A stretch of DNA of 8,259 bases from an uncultured Lachnospiraceae bacterium (GTDB taxonomy: Bacteria > Bacillota > Clostridia > Lachnospirales > Lachnospiraceae): positions 1 through 8,259 of the forward strand of contig CAKSAI010000128.1 of the NCBI GenBank assembly GCA_934434905.1, written 5' to 3'. Below, in pieces: positions 1 to 6,492 of the stretch. Positions within the stretch are counted from its first letter, which is position 1. Every line of letters begins with the position of its first letter. The notes under the pieces were generated by a model. That model was not told the DNA's origin. It saw only the letters and a program-made list of their open reading frames with translations, and ran no database searches. The position numbers and the translations under genes were made by a program.

Positions 1-420
1 GTCCAGAACCGCCTGCTCCAGATTCAGTTCCGCAAGACAGGCAGCAGCCTCCGCCCTGGTAAGATGAGGGCAGACCAGCTTCAGATTCTTATATACCGTC
101 ATATGCGGGAACAGCCGATCCTCCTGAAACAGAATTGCAATGCGCGTGTCACCGTTTATTCCATCAATCTGCCCGCTCTGTGGCGTCAAGAAGCCGCCAA
201 GCAGGCGTAGCAGCGTGGTCTTTCCGCCACCGGATTCACCAAGCAATACCACCGGCTGTTCTTCCGTAAGTTCCAGGCTTACGTGTGAAAGCACCGGCTT
301 CTCTGTGCCAGGCTCCCGGCTGGCGGAAGACTGCTCCGGCTTTCCTGCATTGAACTTCCGGTTAACAGAATACTCCTCAGATTCATATAAAAATGATACA
401 TCCGTCATCGTTATCTTCAT
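1..420 (-). CDS. ABC transporter ATP-binding protein, NitT/TauT (SsuB/TauB-like) type, 3' end beyond window
   Basis: The frame is open from the ATG at 420-418 to base 1, giving the first 140 residues; a complete member of this family is usually about 240-270. It should hydrolyse ATP on the cytoplasmic face to power the importer encoded just upstream. A Walker A motif, GESGGGKTT, lies at residues 61-69, and a Q-loop region at 98-111 reads FQEDRLFPHMTVYK, the form typical of SsuB/TauB/NrtD ATPases. The signature motif, Walker B and H-loop lie outside the window. The ATG overlaps the permease stop as ATGA, which implies translational coupling, and a G-rich stretch sits about 8 bases upstream inside the permease gene. 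Oddity: residues 13-40, between the first two beta strands, form a polar insertion where most relatives have only a short loop. The class is secure; the substrate is not. Confidence 0.9.
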   Translation of the reverse strand, partial: MKITMTDVSFLYESEEYSVNRKFNAGKPEQSSASREPGTEKPVLSHVSLELTEEQPVVLLGESGGGKTTLLRLLGGFLTPQSGQIDGINGDTRIAILFQEDRLFPHMTVYKNLKLVCPHLTRAEAAACLAELNLEQAVLD

Positions 421-1214
421 GCGCCAGCCCCCCATCTTGCTGCAGCCTTAAGAAGCAGCCAGGTAAAGATCCGCTCGATCACCACCGAAAGCACCACAAT
501 CACCACCGTCCAGGCAAAGAGATCTGTAGTCTCCAGATAGATCTTGGCATTATATAGCTGGGTTCCAATGGTATCTCTTGGAATCGCGATCACCTCACCC
601 GCGATTCCTGCCTTCCAGGCAAAACCCATGGCGACCCGGCACACGGACAGGAAATACGGCAGCACCGCGGGCAGGTACACTGCATGGGCAGTCTTAAGCC
701 TTCCCAGGCGATACGATCTCGCCGCCTCTAACAGCAGCGGGTCGGCACTCTTCAATCCCTGGTGCACATTTTGATGAACCATAGGCAGCACCATAAGAAA
801 TGAGATAAACGTACTCAGATTCTTTCCGCTGATCCAGATCAGAGCCAAGATCACAAAGGAAGCTACCGGCGTTGCTTTGATGATACTCATAGGAAGCTTT
901 ATCACCTGGTACGCCGTCTTGCACCCGGCGGTGATAATACCAAGGAGCGTCCCCAGCAGCACGCCCAGCAGAAACCCTGCCATGATCCGGCAGAAGGAGG
1001 TCCCGATGATCCGCCAGAAGCCAGTTGTTGCCGCCAGTTCAAAAACACGCCGAAACACGGCAAAAGGAGAGGCCAGCAAAAGGTCTCTCCCTACAATTCG
1101 GTACGCAAGCTGCCAGACGGCCAGCCAGAATAACAGCACAGCCGTCCATACAGCAGCTTTCTTCCATCTTAAGCTTGATTTCATGTCCGGTTTTTTTCGT
1201 TCATATCGTTCCAT
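417..1214 (-). CDS. ABC transporter permease, NitT/TauT (SsuC/TauC-like) family
   Basis: A 265-residue integral membrane protein of normal length for BPD_transp_1 permeases of the sulfonate/nitrate/taurine group. It should form the homodimeric channel of the importer. Hydrophobic segments are seen at about residues 20-38, 74-97, 105-126, 132-150, 187-200 and 233-253. The cytoplasmic EAA loop that contacts the ATPase is at 163-186: EAARSYRLG, then ..LPAVLP. The segment IKATPVASFVILALIW at 112-127 is also characteristic of the family. The ATG at 1214 is preceded by GGGAAG, a modest ribosome site; Met11 is an alternative start with a poorer one. The 3' end overlaps the ATPase start by 4 bp (ATGA). 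The 67-bp gap to the upstream binding-protein gene holds a tandem repeat and a hairpin but no convincing promoter, so cotranscription is likely. Confidence 0.93.
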   Translation of the reverse strand: MERYERKKPDMKSSLRWKKAAVWTAVLLFWLAVWQLAYRIVGRDLLLASPFAVFRRVFELAATTGFWRIIGTSFCRIMAGFLLGVLLGTLLGIITAGCKTAYQVIKLPMSIIKATPVASFVILALIWISGKNLSTFISFLMVLPMVHQNVHQGLKSADPLLLEAARSYRLGRLKTAHAVYLPAVLPYFLSVCRVAMGFAWKAGIAGEVIAIPRDTIGTQLYNAKIYLETTDLFAWTVVIVVLSVVIERIFTWLLLKAAARWGAGA

Positions 1215-1238
1215 TTTACTTCCCGTCCATCAGCTATT

Positions 1239-1253
1239 ATTCACCTTGTGAAT
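1239..1253 (-). other. Short hairpin between binding-protein and permease genes
   Basis: The 15-bp sequence ATTCACCTTGTGAAT has perfect 6-bp arms and a 3-base loop. It sits 24 bp before the permease start, in the only sizeable gap inside the transporter operon. There is no following T run, so it is not a typical terminator. In other ABC importer operons, hairpins after the binding-protein gene keep that mRNA more abundant than the permease mRNA. That role here is an inference. Confidence 0.45.
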
Positions 1254-1256
1254 CGT

Positions 1257-1296
1257 ATCGCTTATTTCGCATTATAATCGCTTATTTCGCATTATA
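1257..1296 (-). repeat. Perfect 20-bp tandem duplication at the 3' end of the binding-protein gene
   Basis: Two identical 20-bp units lie head to tail at 1257-1276 and 1277-1296. On the minus strand each unit reads TATAATGCGAAATAAGCGAT. The first unit encodes the last four codons (Tyr-Asn-Ala-Lys) and the TAA stop. The second repeats this after the stop, so the protein is unchanged. Each unit contains TATAAT, but neither has a matching -35 hexamer at the right distance. Confidence 0.9.
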
Positions 1297-2346
1297 GTAG
1301 AATGCATCGTCCGGCAGGGTGCCGCCCACTGAGGACGGATCCGCATCATACATCACCTGTAAGAATCCGCCTGCAATCGTCTTCATCTCGTCTCCGGCCT
1401 TAAATACAATGTTGCACTCCGGGATGGCCTTCGCCGCCACTGCCTTCTTCGGGATAATTCCAAAATCCTCCGCATACTGAGCGGCTGTCTCCAGGGTATC
1501 TGCGCCGTTTGTGAACTCCACAGAAGCTTCATAGGCTTCCATGAAACGCTTAAGCGCTTCCGGATGCTCCTCCGCAAACTTCTTCTGAACCACGATACAG
1601 CCCATGGTCAGCGTGCTGCCCTCGCCTACCTTGTTCCATTCCTCGGTGACATTCAATGCTACCCGCACGTTCTCGTTCTGCAGCTTCAGGCTGGTTACAA
1701 AAGGCTGCGGCAGAAGAGCGATGCTTGCTTCTCCGTTTGCCATAAGTGCTGCCACCTCGGTAGCCTCCGACTTATATTCCACTGTTACGTCCTTCTCAGG
1801 ATCCAGTCCGTTCTTCGTAAGCAGATACTTCAACGCATATTCCGGCGTAGAGCCTTTGCCAAGGCTGTAGATGGTCTTTCCTGCCAGATCTGAGATGCTG
1901 TTTACACTGTCACCGGTCTCCACAACGTACAATACACCCAGCGTATTCAAGGCTGCCAACTGCACCGCACTCTGCGTCTTGTTATAAAGGATTGCCGCTA
2001 CATTCGTGGGAACCGCAGCGATATCGAACTGTCCCTGGATAATGCTTCCCAGGATCTCATCCGCAGAGCCAGCCAGGGTGAACTCATAGTTATCCGGTGT
2101 ATTTTTCTCCTCGGAATCATGTATCATCTTCAGCATTCCAAGTGCCGTGGGGCCTTTCAGTGCTGCGATCTTGACATCCTCTTTCTCTGTCACTTCGGGC
2201 GTCTTGTCCGCATCGCCCTTCTTGTTATCGTCCTCCACAGAGGGCTCATTCTGCCCGCCGGATTCCTGCGCTTTCTTGCCGCAGGCCGCCAGTGATACCA
2301 TCATTGCCGCTAATAACAGCCAGGTTACAATTTTTTTCATTTTCAT
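1282..2346 (-). CDS. ABC transporter substrate-binding lipoprotein, NitT/TauT (SsuA/NMT1-like) family
   Basis: A 354-residue secreted lipoprotein that should capture the ligand outside the membrane and deliver it to the permease. Residues 1-22 are a lipoprotein signal: basic MKMKK, a hydrophobic core, and the lipobox LAAC at 19-22 with Cys22 as the lipidated residue. A flexible Asp/Glu/Lys/Ser-rich linker follows to about residue 56. The folded domain begins at DVKIAALKGPTALGML (57-72). The segments GQFDIAAVPTN (105-115) and GKGSTPEYALKYLL (163-176) are typical of COG0715-type periplasmic binding proteins. The first ATG has GGAGG five bases upstream and overlaps the regulator stop by 4 bp (ATGA); Met3 is a possible alternative start. 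The substrate is unknown: sulfonates, nitrate-like anions, thiamine pyrimidines and others are all used in this family, and no residue here settles it. Confidence 0.92.
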   Translation of the reverse strand: MKMKKIVTWLLLAAMMVSLAACGKKAQESGGQNEPSVEDDNKKGDADKTPEVTEKEDVKIAALKGPTALGMLKMIHDSEEKNTPDNYEFTLAGSADEILGSIIQGQFDIAAVPTNVAAILYNKTQSAVQLAALNTLGVLYVVETGDSVNSISDLAGKTIYSLGKGSTPEYALKYLLTKNGLDPEKDVTVEYKSEATEVAALMANGEASIALLPQPFVTSLKLQNENVRVALNVTEEWNKVGEGSTLTMGCIVVQKKFAEEHPEALKRFMEAYEASVEFTNGADTLETAAQYAEDFGIIPKKAVAAKAIPECNIVFKAGDEMKTIAGGFLQVMYDADPSSVGGTLPDDAFYYNAK

Positions 2347-2993
2347 AATGTCCTCCAGTCTTCTTGGATCATGATCCTTGCGCCATCCTTAACAATCCGT
2401 CCGTCTGCCTCCAGTTGTGTCAGACTCCGGTACAGTGTGGCTCTTCCGATGGATAGTTCCCGCGCCAAACGTGCGAGACCGCCTTCCACCATCACTACGC
2501 CTTCCGCGTCCCCATGTGCCGTCAGCCACCGCCACACGGCGTCCTCCGCCGAGTTCGTGGTAAAGCTGTCAATTTTCCGATTCAGGAACTGGATCCGCCC
2601 GGACAGGAAGGCGATATAGGAAAGCGCCATATCCGGGTACGCGCGAAACAGCCGCGCCAATTCTTCATCGGAGAGAAATACAGCCTTTGTGGTCTTGCGG
2701 GCCACAATGTTGGTGACATACTCCTTGGCCGGAGCAAACAGGGCTGCAGCGCCAAAGCAGCTACCGGGCCGAAGCAGGTTCAGCAATGTGTTGCTTTCCT
2801 TCAGCACAGCCGCCTCACCCTCCAGGATGATTCCCAGAGACCGACGAAATTCGTGCTGTGTGTAGATGGACTCGCCTCTCCCAAAGCTCTGGACAGCCAA
2901 AGTCTGAAAAACAGACTTCCGCTCCGGTTCTGTGAGCGATTGGAAAAGGAAGCAGTCATTGAGCACTGCCTGCTGGGCTTTCGTAAGGTTCAT
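2343..2993 (-). CDS. Crp/Fnr-family transcriptional regulator, probably local regulator of the transporter
   Basis: A 216-residue cytoplasmic regulator of standard Crp/Fnr length. An N-terminal cyclic-nucleotide-binding-like beta-roll spans about residues 15-120, a dimerisation helix about 122-145, and a winged helix-turn-helix about 168-208 with recognition helix GRATLYRSLTQLE (183-195). The cAMP-contacting Glu and Arg-Ser pair of E. coli CRP are not seen in the phosphate-binding segment GSCFGAAALFAPAKEY (77-92), so cAMP is an unlikely ligand. Only two cysteines occur (14 and 79), too few for an Fnr-type [4Fe-4S] cluster. It starts at ATG 2993 behind GGAGG, and its TGA overlaps the binding-protein ATG. 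This fusion-like coupling suggests it senses the transported compound or a related metabolic state. The effector is unknown. Confidence 0.92.
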   Translation of the reverse strand: MNLTKAQQAVLNDCFLFQSLTEPERKSVFQTLAVQSFGRGESIYTQHEFRRSLGIILEGEAAVLKESNTLLNLLRPGSCFGAAALFAPAKEYVTNIVARKTTKAVFLSDEELARLFRAYPDMALSYIAFLSGRIQFLNRKIDSFTTNSAEDAVWRWLTAHGDAEGVVMVEGGLARLARELSIGRATLYRSLTQLEADGRIVKDGARIMIQEDWRTL

Positions 2994-3004
2994 AATTCCT
3001 CCAT

Positions 3005-3022
3005 GTGTCTCATTTGGTACAC
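3005..3022. promoter_or_regulatory. Candidate operator palindrome in the regulator leader
   Basis: The 18-bp sequence GTGTCTCATTTGGTACAC has inverted ends GTGT(C/A) and (T)ACAC around a ten-base centre. It lies about 4-20 bases downstream of the expected transcription start, between the promoter and the ribosome binding site. Crp/Fnr dimers bind dyads of similar geometry, and this position would suit autorepression. The assignment is an inference from one site. Confidence 0.4.
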
Positions 3023-3032
3023 TTTCAATGCT

Positions 3033-3061
3033 ATTATAAGGCTGAAGGGTGGGTTTGTCAA
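3033..3061 (-). promoter_or_regulatory. Consensus sigma-A promoter of the regulator-transporter operon
   Basis: On the minus strand a perfect TTGACA (3061-3056) is separated by exactly 17 bp from a perfect TATAAT (3038-3033). The sequence upstream of the -35 is A+T-rich, resembling an UP element. Transcription should start near 3026 and give a leader of about 30 nt with GGAGG at 3002-2998 before the ATG. A promoter this strong on an importer operon suggests that control comes from repression. Confidence 0.87.
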
Positions 3062-3087
3062 TAATTTTATATAATTCACATCACTTC

Positions 3088-3272
3088 CCTCTACGGATGG
3101 AATATTTCTCTCGCGAACTGGAGGCAACGCTCCGATGAACTAATCCCCAACTTCGACTAAGACGTTCGGGGTATGGCCCTCACGCCTAAGTCTCCGTAAG
3201 GGCTGGATTTCTTCTCCGCTAAGAGCGCCTCTGCTAAAAGGTTCGCTTAGAGAAATACTCCATCCGTAGAGG
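3088..3272. repeat. ~185-bp element with 31/32-nt inverted ends and internal hairpins (MITE-like or structured RNA)
   Basis: The left arm 3088-3118 and right arm 3241-3272 pair over 29 positions. These are 14 perfect pairs from the outer end (CCTCTACGGATGGA), a 1x1 mismatch, 9 more pairs, a 1x2 loop, then GCGAAC with GTTCGC. Inside lie further possible hairpins: GGAG/CTCC at 3120-3133, CCCC/GGGG plus AAC/GTT at 3145-3171, GCCCT/AGGGC enclosing ACG/CGT at 3176-3203, and CGCT/AGCG at 3217-3227. GAGGC at 3121-3125 could alternatively pair with GCCTC at 3227-3231. No T run follows either arm, so it is not a simple terminator. No gene is supported inside and no clear target duplication flanks it. 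It sits 16 bp past the carB stop and 26 bp from the -35 of the next promoter. Candidates are a miniature transposable element, a non-autonomous IS200/IS605-like relic, or a structured non-coding RNA; I cannot choose between them. Confidence 0.75.
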
Positions 3273-3288
3273 TTACTGTACTGTAAGC

Positions 3289-6200
3289 TTATATGCTTCC
3301 CACTGTCGCAATGTCTACCAGCGACAGCTCCCCGCCTGCGTTCTCCAGGCTGGTAGCCAGCGCTCCCGCCGTATCCATGGCTGTCAGACAATAAACGCCT
3401 GTCTCGATGGCATTCCGCCGGATCAGGAAACCATCCCTGGACTTATCCCGTCCCTGCGTAGGCGTATCGATGACAAGGTCGATCTTGTGTCCCAGGATCA
3501 GGTCCATCACGTTCGGGGACTCCTGGGTGATCTTGTTCACCCGCAGCGCCTTCACCCCATGTTCATTGAGGTATTTGGCCGTACTTCTGGTGGCATAGAT
3601 CTTGTAACCCAATGCTTCAAAGCGTTTTGCAACCTCCGCTGCCTCCGGCTTGTCTGCGTCCTTCACCGTAATAATCATCTGCTTGTGCTTTGGCAGATTG
3701 ATCCCGGCTCCCAGAAACGCCTTGTACAGTGCCTCGTTGAATGTTTTGGCAATTCCAAGGCATTCCCCGGTAGACTTCATCTCCGGTCCAAGGCTGATTT
3801 CCGCACCCCGGAGCTTCTCAAAGGAGAACACCGGCATCTTGATGGCAATATATTCGGAAGCAGGTGCAAGTCCCGTGGGACAGCCCATGCCCTTTAATGT
3901 ATTTCCAATGATTACCTTGGTAGCCAGATCCACAATGGGAATTCCTGTTACCTTGCTGATATACGGCACGGTACGGGAAGATCTTGGATTTACCTCGATC
4001 ACATATACTTCCTCGCCCATGGCAATAAACTGGATATTGATTAGCCCGATCACATGCAGCGCCTGCGCCAGCCGCTTCGTATATTCCACGATCGTCTCTT
4101 TCACCTTCTCACTGATAGTGAAGGCCGGGTAGACTGAGATACTGTCGCCGGAATGAACACCGGTACGCTCGATATGCTCCATGATACCGGGGATGAGGAT
4201 GTCCGTGCCGTCGCAGACTGCGTCTACCTCGATCTCCTTGCCCTGCAGATACTTGTCCACCAGGATTGGGTGATCCTGTGCGATCCGGTTGATGATCTCC
4301 ATGAATTCCTCGATCTCCTGATCGGAATAGGCGATCTGCATGCCCTGACCGCCCAGCACGTAGGAAGGACGCACCAGCACCGGATAGCCCAGGCGGTTTG
4401 CCACCTCTTTGGCCTCTGCCGCGGTAAACACGGTTCCTCCTGCTGCTCTCGGGATTCCCGTCTGCTCCAGAATCTTATCAAAAAGCTCCCGATCCTCGGC
4501 TGCGTCCACATCCTCTGCCTTGGTTCCCCAGATTGGAACACCCATCTTCATCAGGCTCTCCGTCAGCTTGATGGCCGTCTGTCCGCCAAACTGTACCACC
4601 GCTCCATCGGGCTTCTCGATGTCCACGATATTGCGGACATCCTCCGGGGTCAGCGGCTCGAAATACAGCTTGTCCGCGATATCGAAGTCCGTGGATACCG
4701 TCTCCGGGTTGTTGTTGACGATAACCGTCTCATAGCCCTCCTTCGAAAATGCCCAGGTGCAGTGTACGGAACAATAGTCAAACTCAATGCCCTGACCGAT
4801 ACGGATGGGGCCGGAGCCAAGCACCAGCACCTTCTTCCGGTCATGAGTCTTCGTCGCTTCGTTCTCGCCCCCATATACGGAATAATAGTAAGGCGTAGAA
4901 GCCTCAAATTCAGCCGCGCAGGTGTCCACCATCTTGAAGGCCGCCACAATGCCGTTCTCATAACGCATACTGCGGACAACCTCCTCCGGCTTCCCGGTGA
5001 GGTGTGCGATGACCTGATCCGGGAACTCGATGCGCTTGGCCTCCCGCAGTAATTCTACGGTAAGAGGCTCACTGCGGAGACGCTTCTCCATCTCCACCAA
5101 AATAGCGATCTTATCAATAAACCACAGGTCGATCTGTGTGACCTCATGGATGGTCTCATAGGCCAGTCCTCGGCGCACCGCTTCCGCAATGACAAAGATC
5201 CTGCGGTCATCCACGATCCGAAGACGTGCGATCAGCTCCTCATAGGAAAGGCTCATGTACTCCTCCGTCACCAGACTGTCCACATGCTGTTCCAGGGAAC
5301 GGAGCGCCTTCATCAACGCTCCTTCGAAATTATTGCAGATGCTCATGACCTCACCGGTGGCCTTCATCTGGGTGGTGAGTGTCCGCTGAGCTGTGATGAA
5401 CTTGTCAAAGGGCAGGCGCGGGATCTTAACCACGCAGTAATCCAGCATGGGTTCGAAGCTGGCGTAGGTTTTACCGGTAATCGCATTCTTGATCTCATCT
5501 AAGGTATAGCCCAGAGCGATCTTGGCCGCCACCTTGGCGATGGGGTAGCCGGTGGCTTTGCTTGCCAGGGCCGAGGAACGGCTGACACGGGGATTTACCT
5601 CGATGACGCAGTATTCAAAGCTCTCCGGATGAAGGGCATACTGTACGTTACAGCCTCCGGTGATATTCAGCTCACTGATAATATTAAGCGCGGAGGTCCG
5701 AAGCATCTGATATTCCTTGTCTCCCAAGGTCTGGGAAGGAGCCACCACGATACTGTCTCCCGTATGCACACCTACCGGGTCAATGTTTTCCATGTTGCAG
5801 ACCGTGATGCAGTTGCCTGCAGCATCCCGCATAACCTCGTACTCGATCTCCTTCCAGCCGGCGATGCAGCGCTCCACCAGCACCTCGCCCACACGGCTGA
5901 GCCGCAGTCCGTTGGTGAGGATATCAATGAGCTCTGTCTCGTTTTTCGCGATACCGCCGCCGCTGCCGCCCAGGGTATAGGCCGGCCGAAGCACTACCGG
6001 ATAACCGATGGTATTGGTGAAGGCGATTCCGTCCTCCACGTTGTGAACCACCTGGGAGGGGGCACAGGGCTCCCCGATCTTCTCCATGGTATCCTTAAAG
6101 GCCTGACGGTCCTCAGCCTTGAAAATAGTCTCCGCTGTGGTTCCGATGAGCTTCACTCCGTTGGCAGCGAGGAAGCCGGATTCGGAGAGCTCCATCCCCA

Positions 6201-6492
6201 GATTCAGCCCGGCCTGTCCACCCAGCGTCGGCAGCACACTGTCCGGCTTTTCCTTTAAAATGATCTGCTCTAAGACCTTGGCCGTCAAGGGTTCGATATA
6301 GACCTTGTCGGCAATATCCTTATCCGTCATGATGGTGGCCGGGTTGGAGTTCACCAGCACCACCTCAATGCCTTCCTCCTTCAGGGAACGGCAGGCCTGG
6401 GTTCCCGCGTAATCGAATTCTGCTGCCTGGCCGATGACGATGGGGCCGGAGCCGATGACTAATACTTTCTTGATCTCTGGATTCTTTGGCAT
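3289..6492 (-). CDS. carB: Carbamoyl-phosphate synthase large subunit
   Basis: A full-length 1067-residue CarB (E. coli is 1073). It uses ammonia channelled from CarA, bicarbonate and two ATP to make carbamoyl phosphate for pyrimidine and arginine synthesis in the cytoplasm. The protein shows its internal duplication: VLVIGSGPIVIGQAAEFDYAG near residue 11 in the first half, and VLVLGSGPIRIGQGIEFDYC near residue 555 in the second. Each half has an ATP-grasp domain (about 130-315 and 670-860) with the metal-site pattern EVNPR.SRS or EVNPRSSRT. The oligomerisation region lies between the halves. A C-terminal MGS-like allosteric domain starts near 932 and contains TPTQGRDKSRDGF near 1009-1021, where UMP, IMP or ornithine act in relatives. 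Its ATG overlaps the carA stop as TAATG, with GGGAGG upstream. There is no sign of truncation. Confidence 0.98.
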   Translation of the reverse strand: MPKNPEIKKVLVIGSGPIVIGQAAEFDYAGTQACRSLKEEGIEVVLVNSNPATIMTDKDIADKVYIEPLTAKVLEQIILKEKPDSVLPTLGGQAGLNLGMELSESGFLAANGVKLIGTTAETIFKAEDRQAFKDTMEKIGEPCAPSQVVHNVEDGIAFTNTIGYPVVLRPAYTLGGSGGGIAKNETELIDILTNGLRLSRVGEVLVERCIAGWKEIEYEVMRDAAGNCITVCNMENIDPVGVHTGDSIVVAPSQTLGDKEYQMLRTSALNIISELNITGGCNVQYALHPESFEYCVIEVNPRVSRSSALASKATGYPIAKVAAKIALGYTLDEIKNAITGKTYASFEPMLDYCVVKIPRLPFDKFITAQRTLTTQMKATGEVMSICNNFEGALMKALRSLEQHVDSLVTEEYMSLSYEELIARLRIVDDRRIFVIAEAVRRGLAYETIHEVTQIDLWFIDKIAILVEMEKRLRSEPLTVELLREAKRIEFPDQVIAHLTGKPEEVVRSMRYENGIVAAFKMVDTCAAEFEASTPYYYSVYGGENEATKTHDRKKVLVLGSGPIRIGQGIEFDYCSVHCTWAFSKEGYETVIVNNNPETVSTDFDIADKLYFEPLTPEDVRNIVDIEKPDGAVVQFGGQTAIKLTESLMKMGVPIWGTKAEDVDAAEDRELFDKILEQTGIPRAAGGTVFTAAEAKEVANRLGYPVLVRPSYVLGGQGMQIAYSDQEIEEFMEIINRIAQDHPILVDKYLQGKEIEVDAVCDGTDILIPGIMEHIERTGVHSGDSISVYPAFTISEKVKETIVEYTKRLAQALHVIGLINIQFIAMGEEVYVIEVNPRSSRTVPYISKVTGIPIVDLATKVIIGNTLKGMGCPTGLAPASEYIAIKMPVFSFEKLRGAEISLGPEMKSTGECLGIAKTFNEALYKAFLGAGINLPKHKQMIITVKDADKPEAAEVAKRFEALGYKIYATRSTAKYLNEHGVKALRVNKITQESPNVMDLILGHKIDLVIDTPTQGRDKSRDGFLIRRNAIETGVYCLTAMDTAGALATSLENAGGELSLVDIATVGSI

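Noticed and set aside
1271..1296. Internal promoter for the permease from the TATAAT words in the tandem repeat
   Set aside because: No acceptable -35 hexamer lies 16-18 bp upstream of either copy and there is no TGn extension.
2514..3074. 186-codon plus-strand frame opposite the Crp/Fnr gene
   Set aside because: It is antisense to a clearly conserved regulator and runs through that gene's ribosome site and promoter.
3088..3272. Rho-independent terminator of carB formed by the long inverted repeat
   Set aside because: The arms are about 120 bases apart and no T run follows on either strand, so it does not have terminator form, although it may still affect mRNA stability.
3241..3290. Group II intron or CRISPR-like repeat
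   Set aside because: No GTGYG-type intron start, no domain V, and only one pair of inverted arms with no spacer periodicity.
3140..3391. 83-codon minus-strand frame spanning the carB end and the repeat element
   Set aside because: It begins inside carB in another frame, has no ribosome site, and its composition follows the overlapping features. Only a decayed transposon tail within the element remains a weak possibility.
4153..5052. 299-codon plus-strand open frame opposite carB
   Set aside because: It lies wholly antisense to the conserved carB gene, shows no family features, and is the usual shadow of a GC-biased coding strand.
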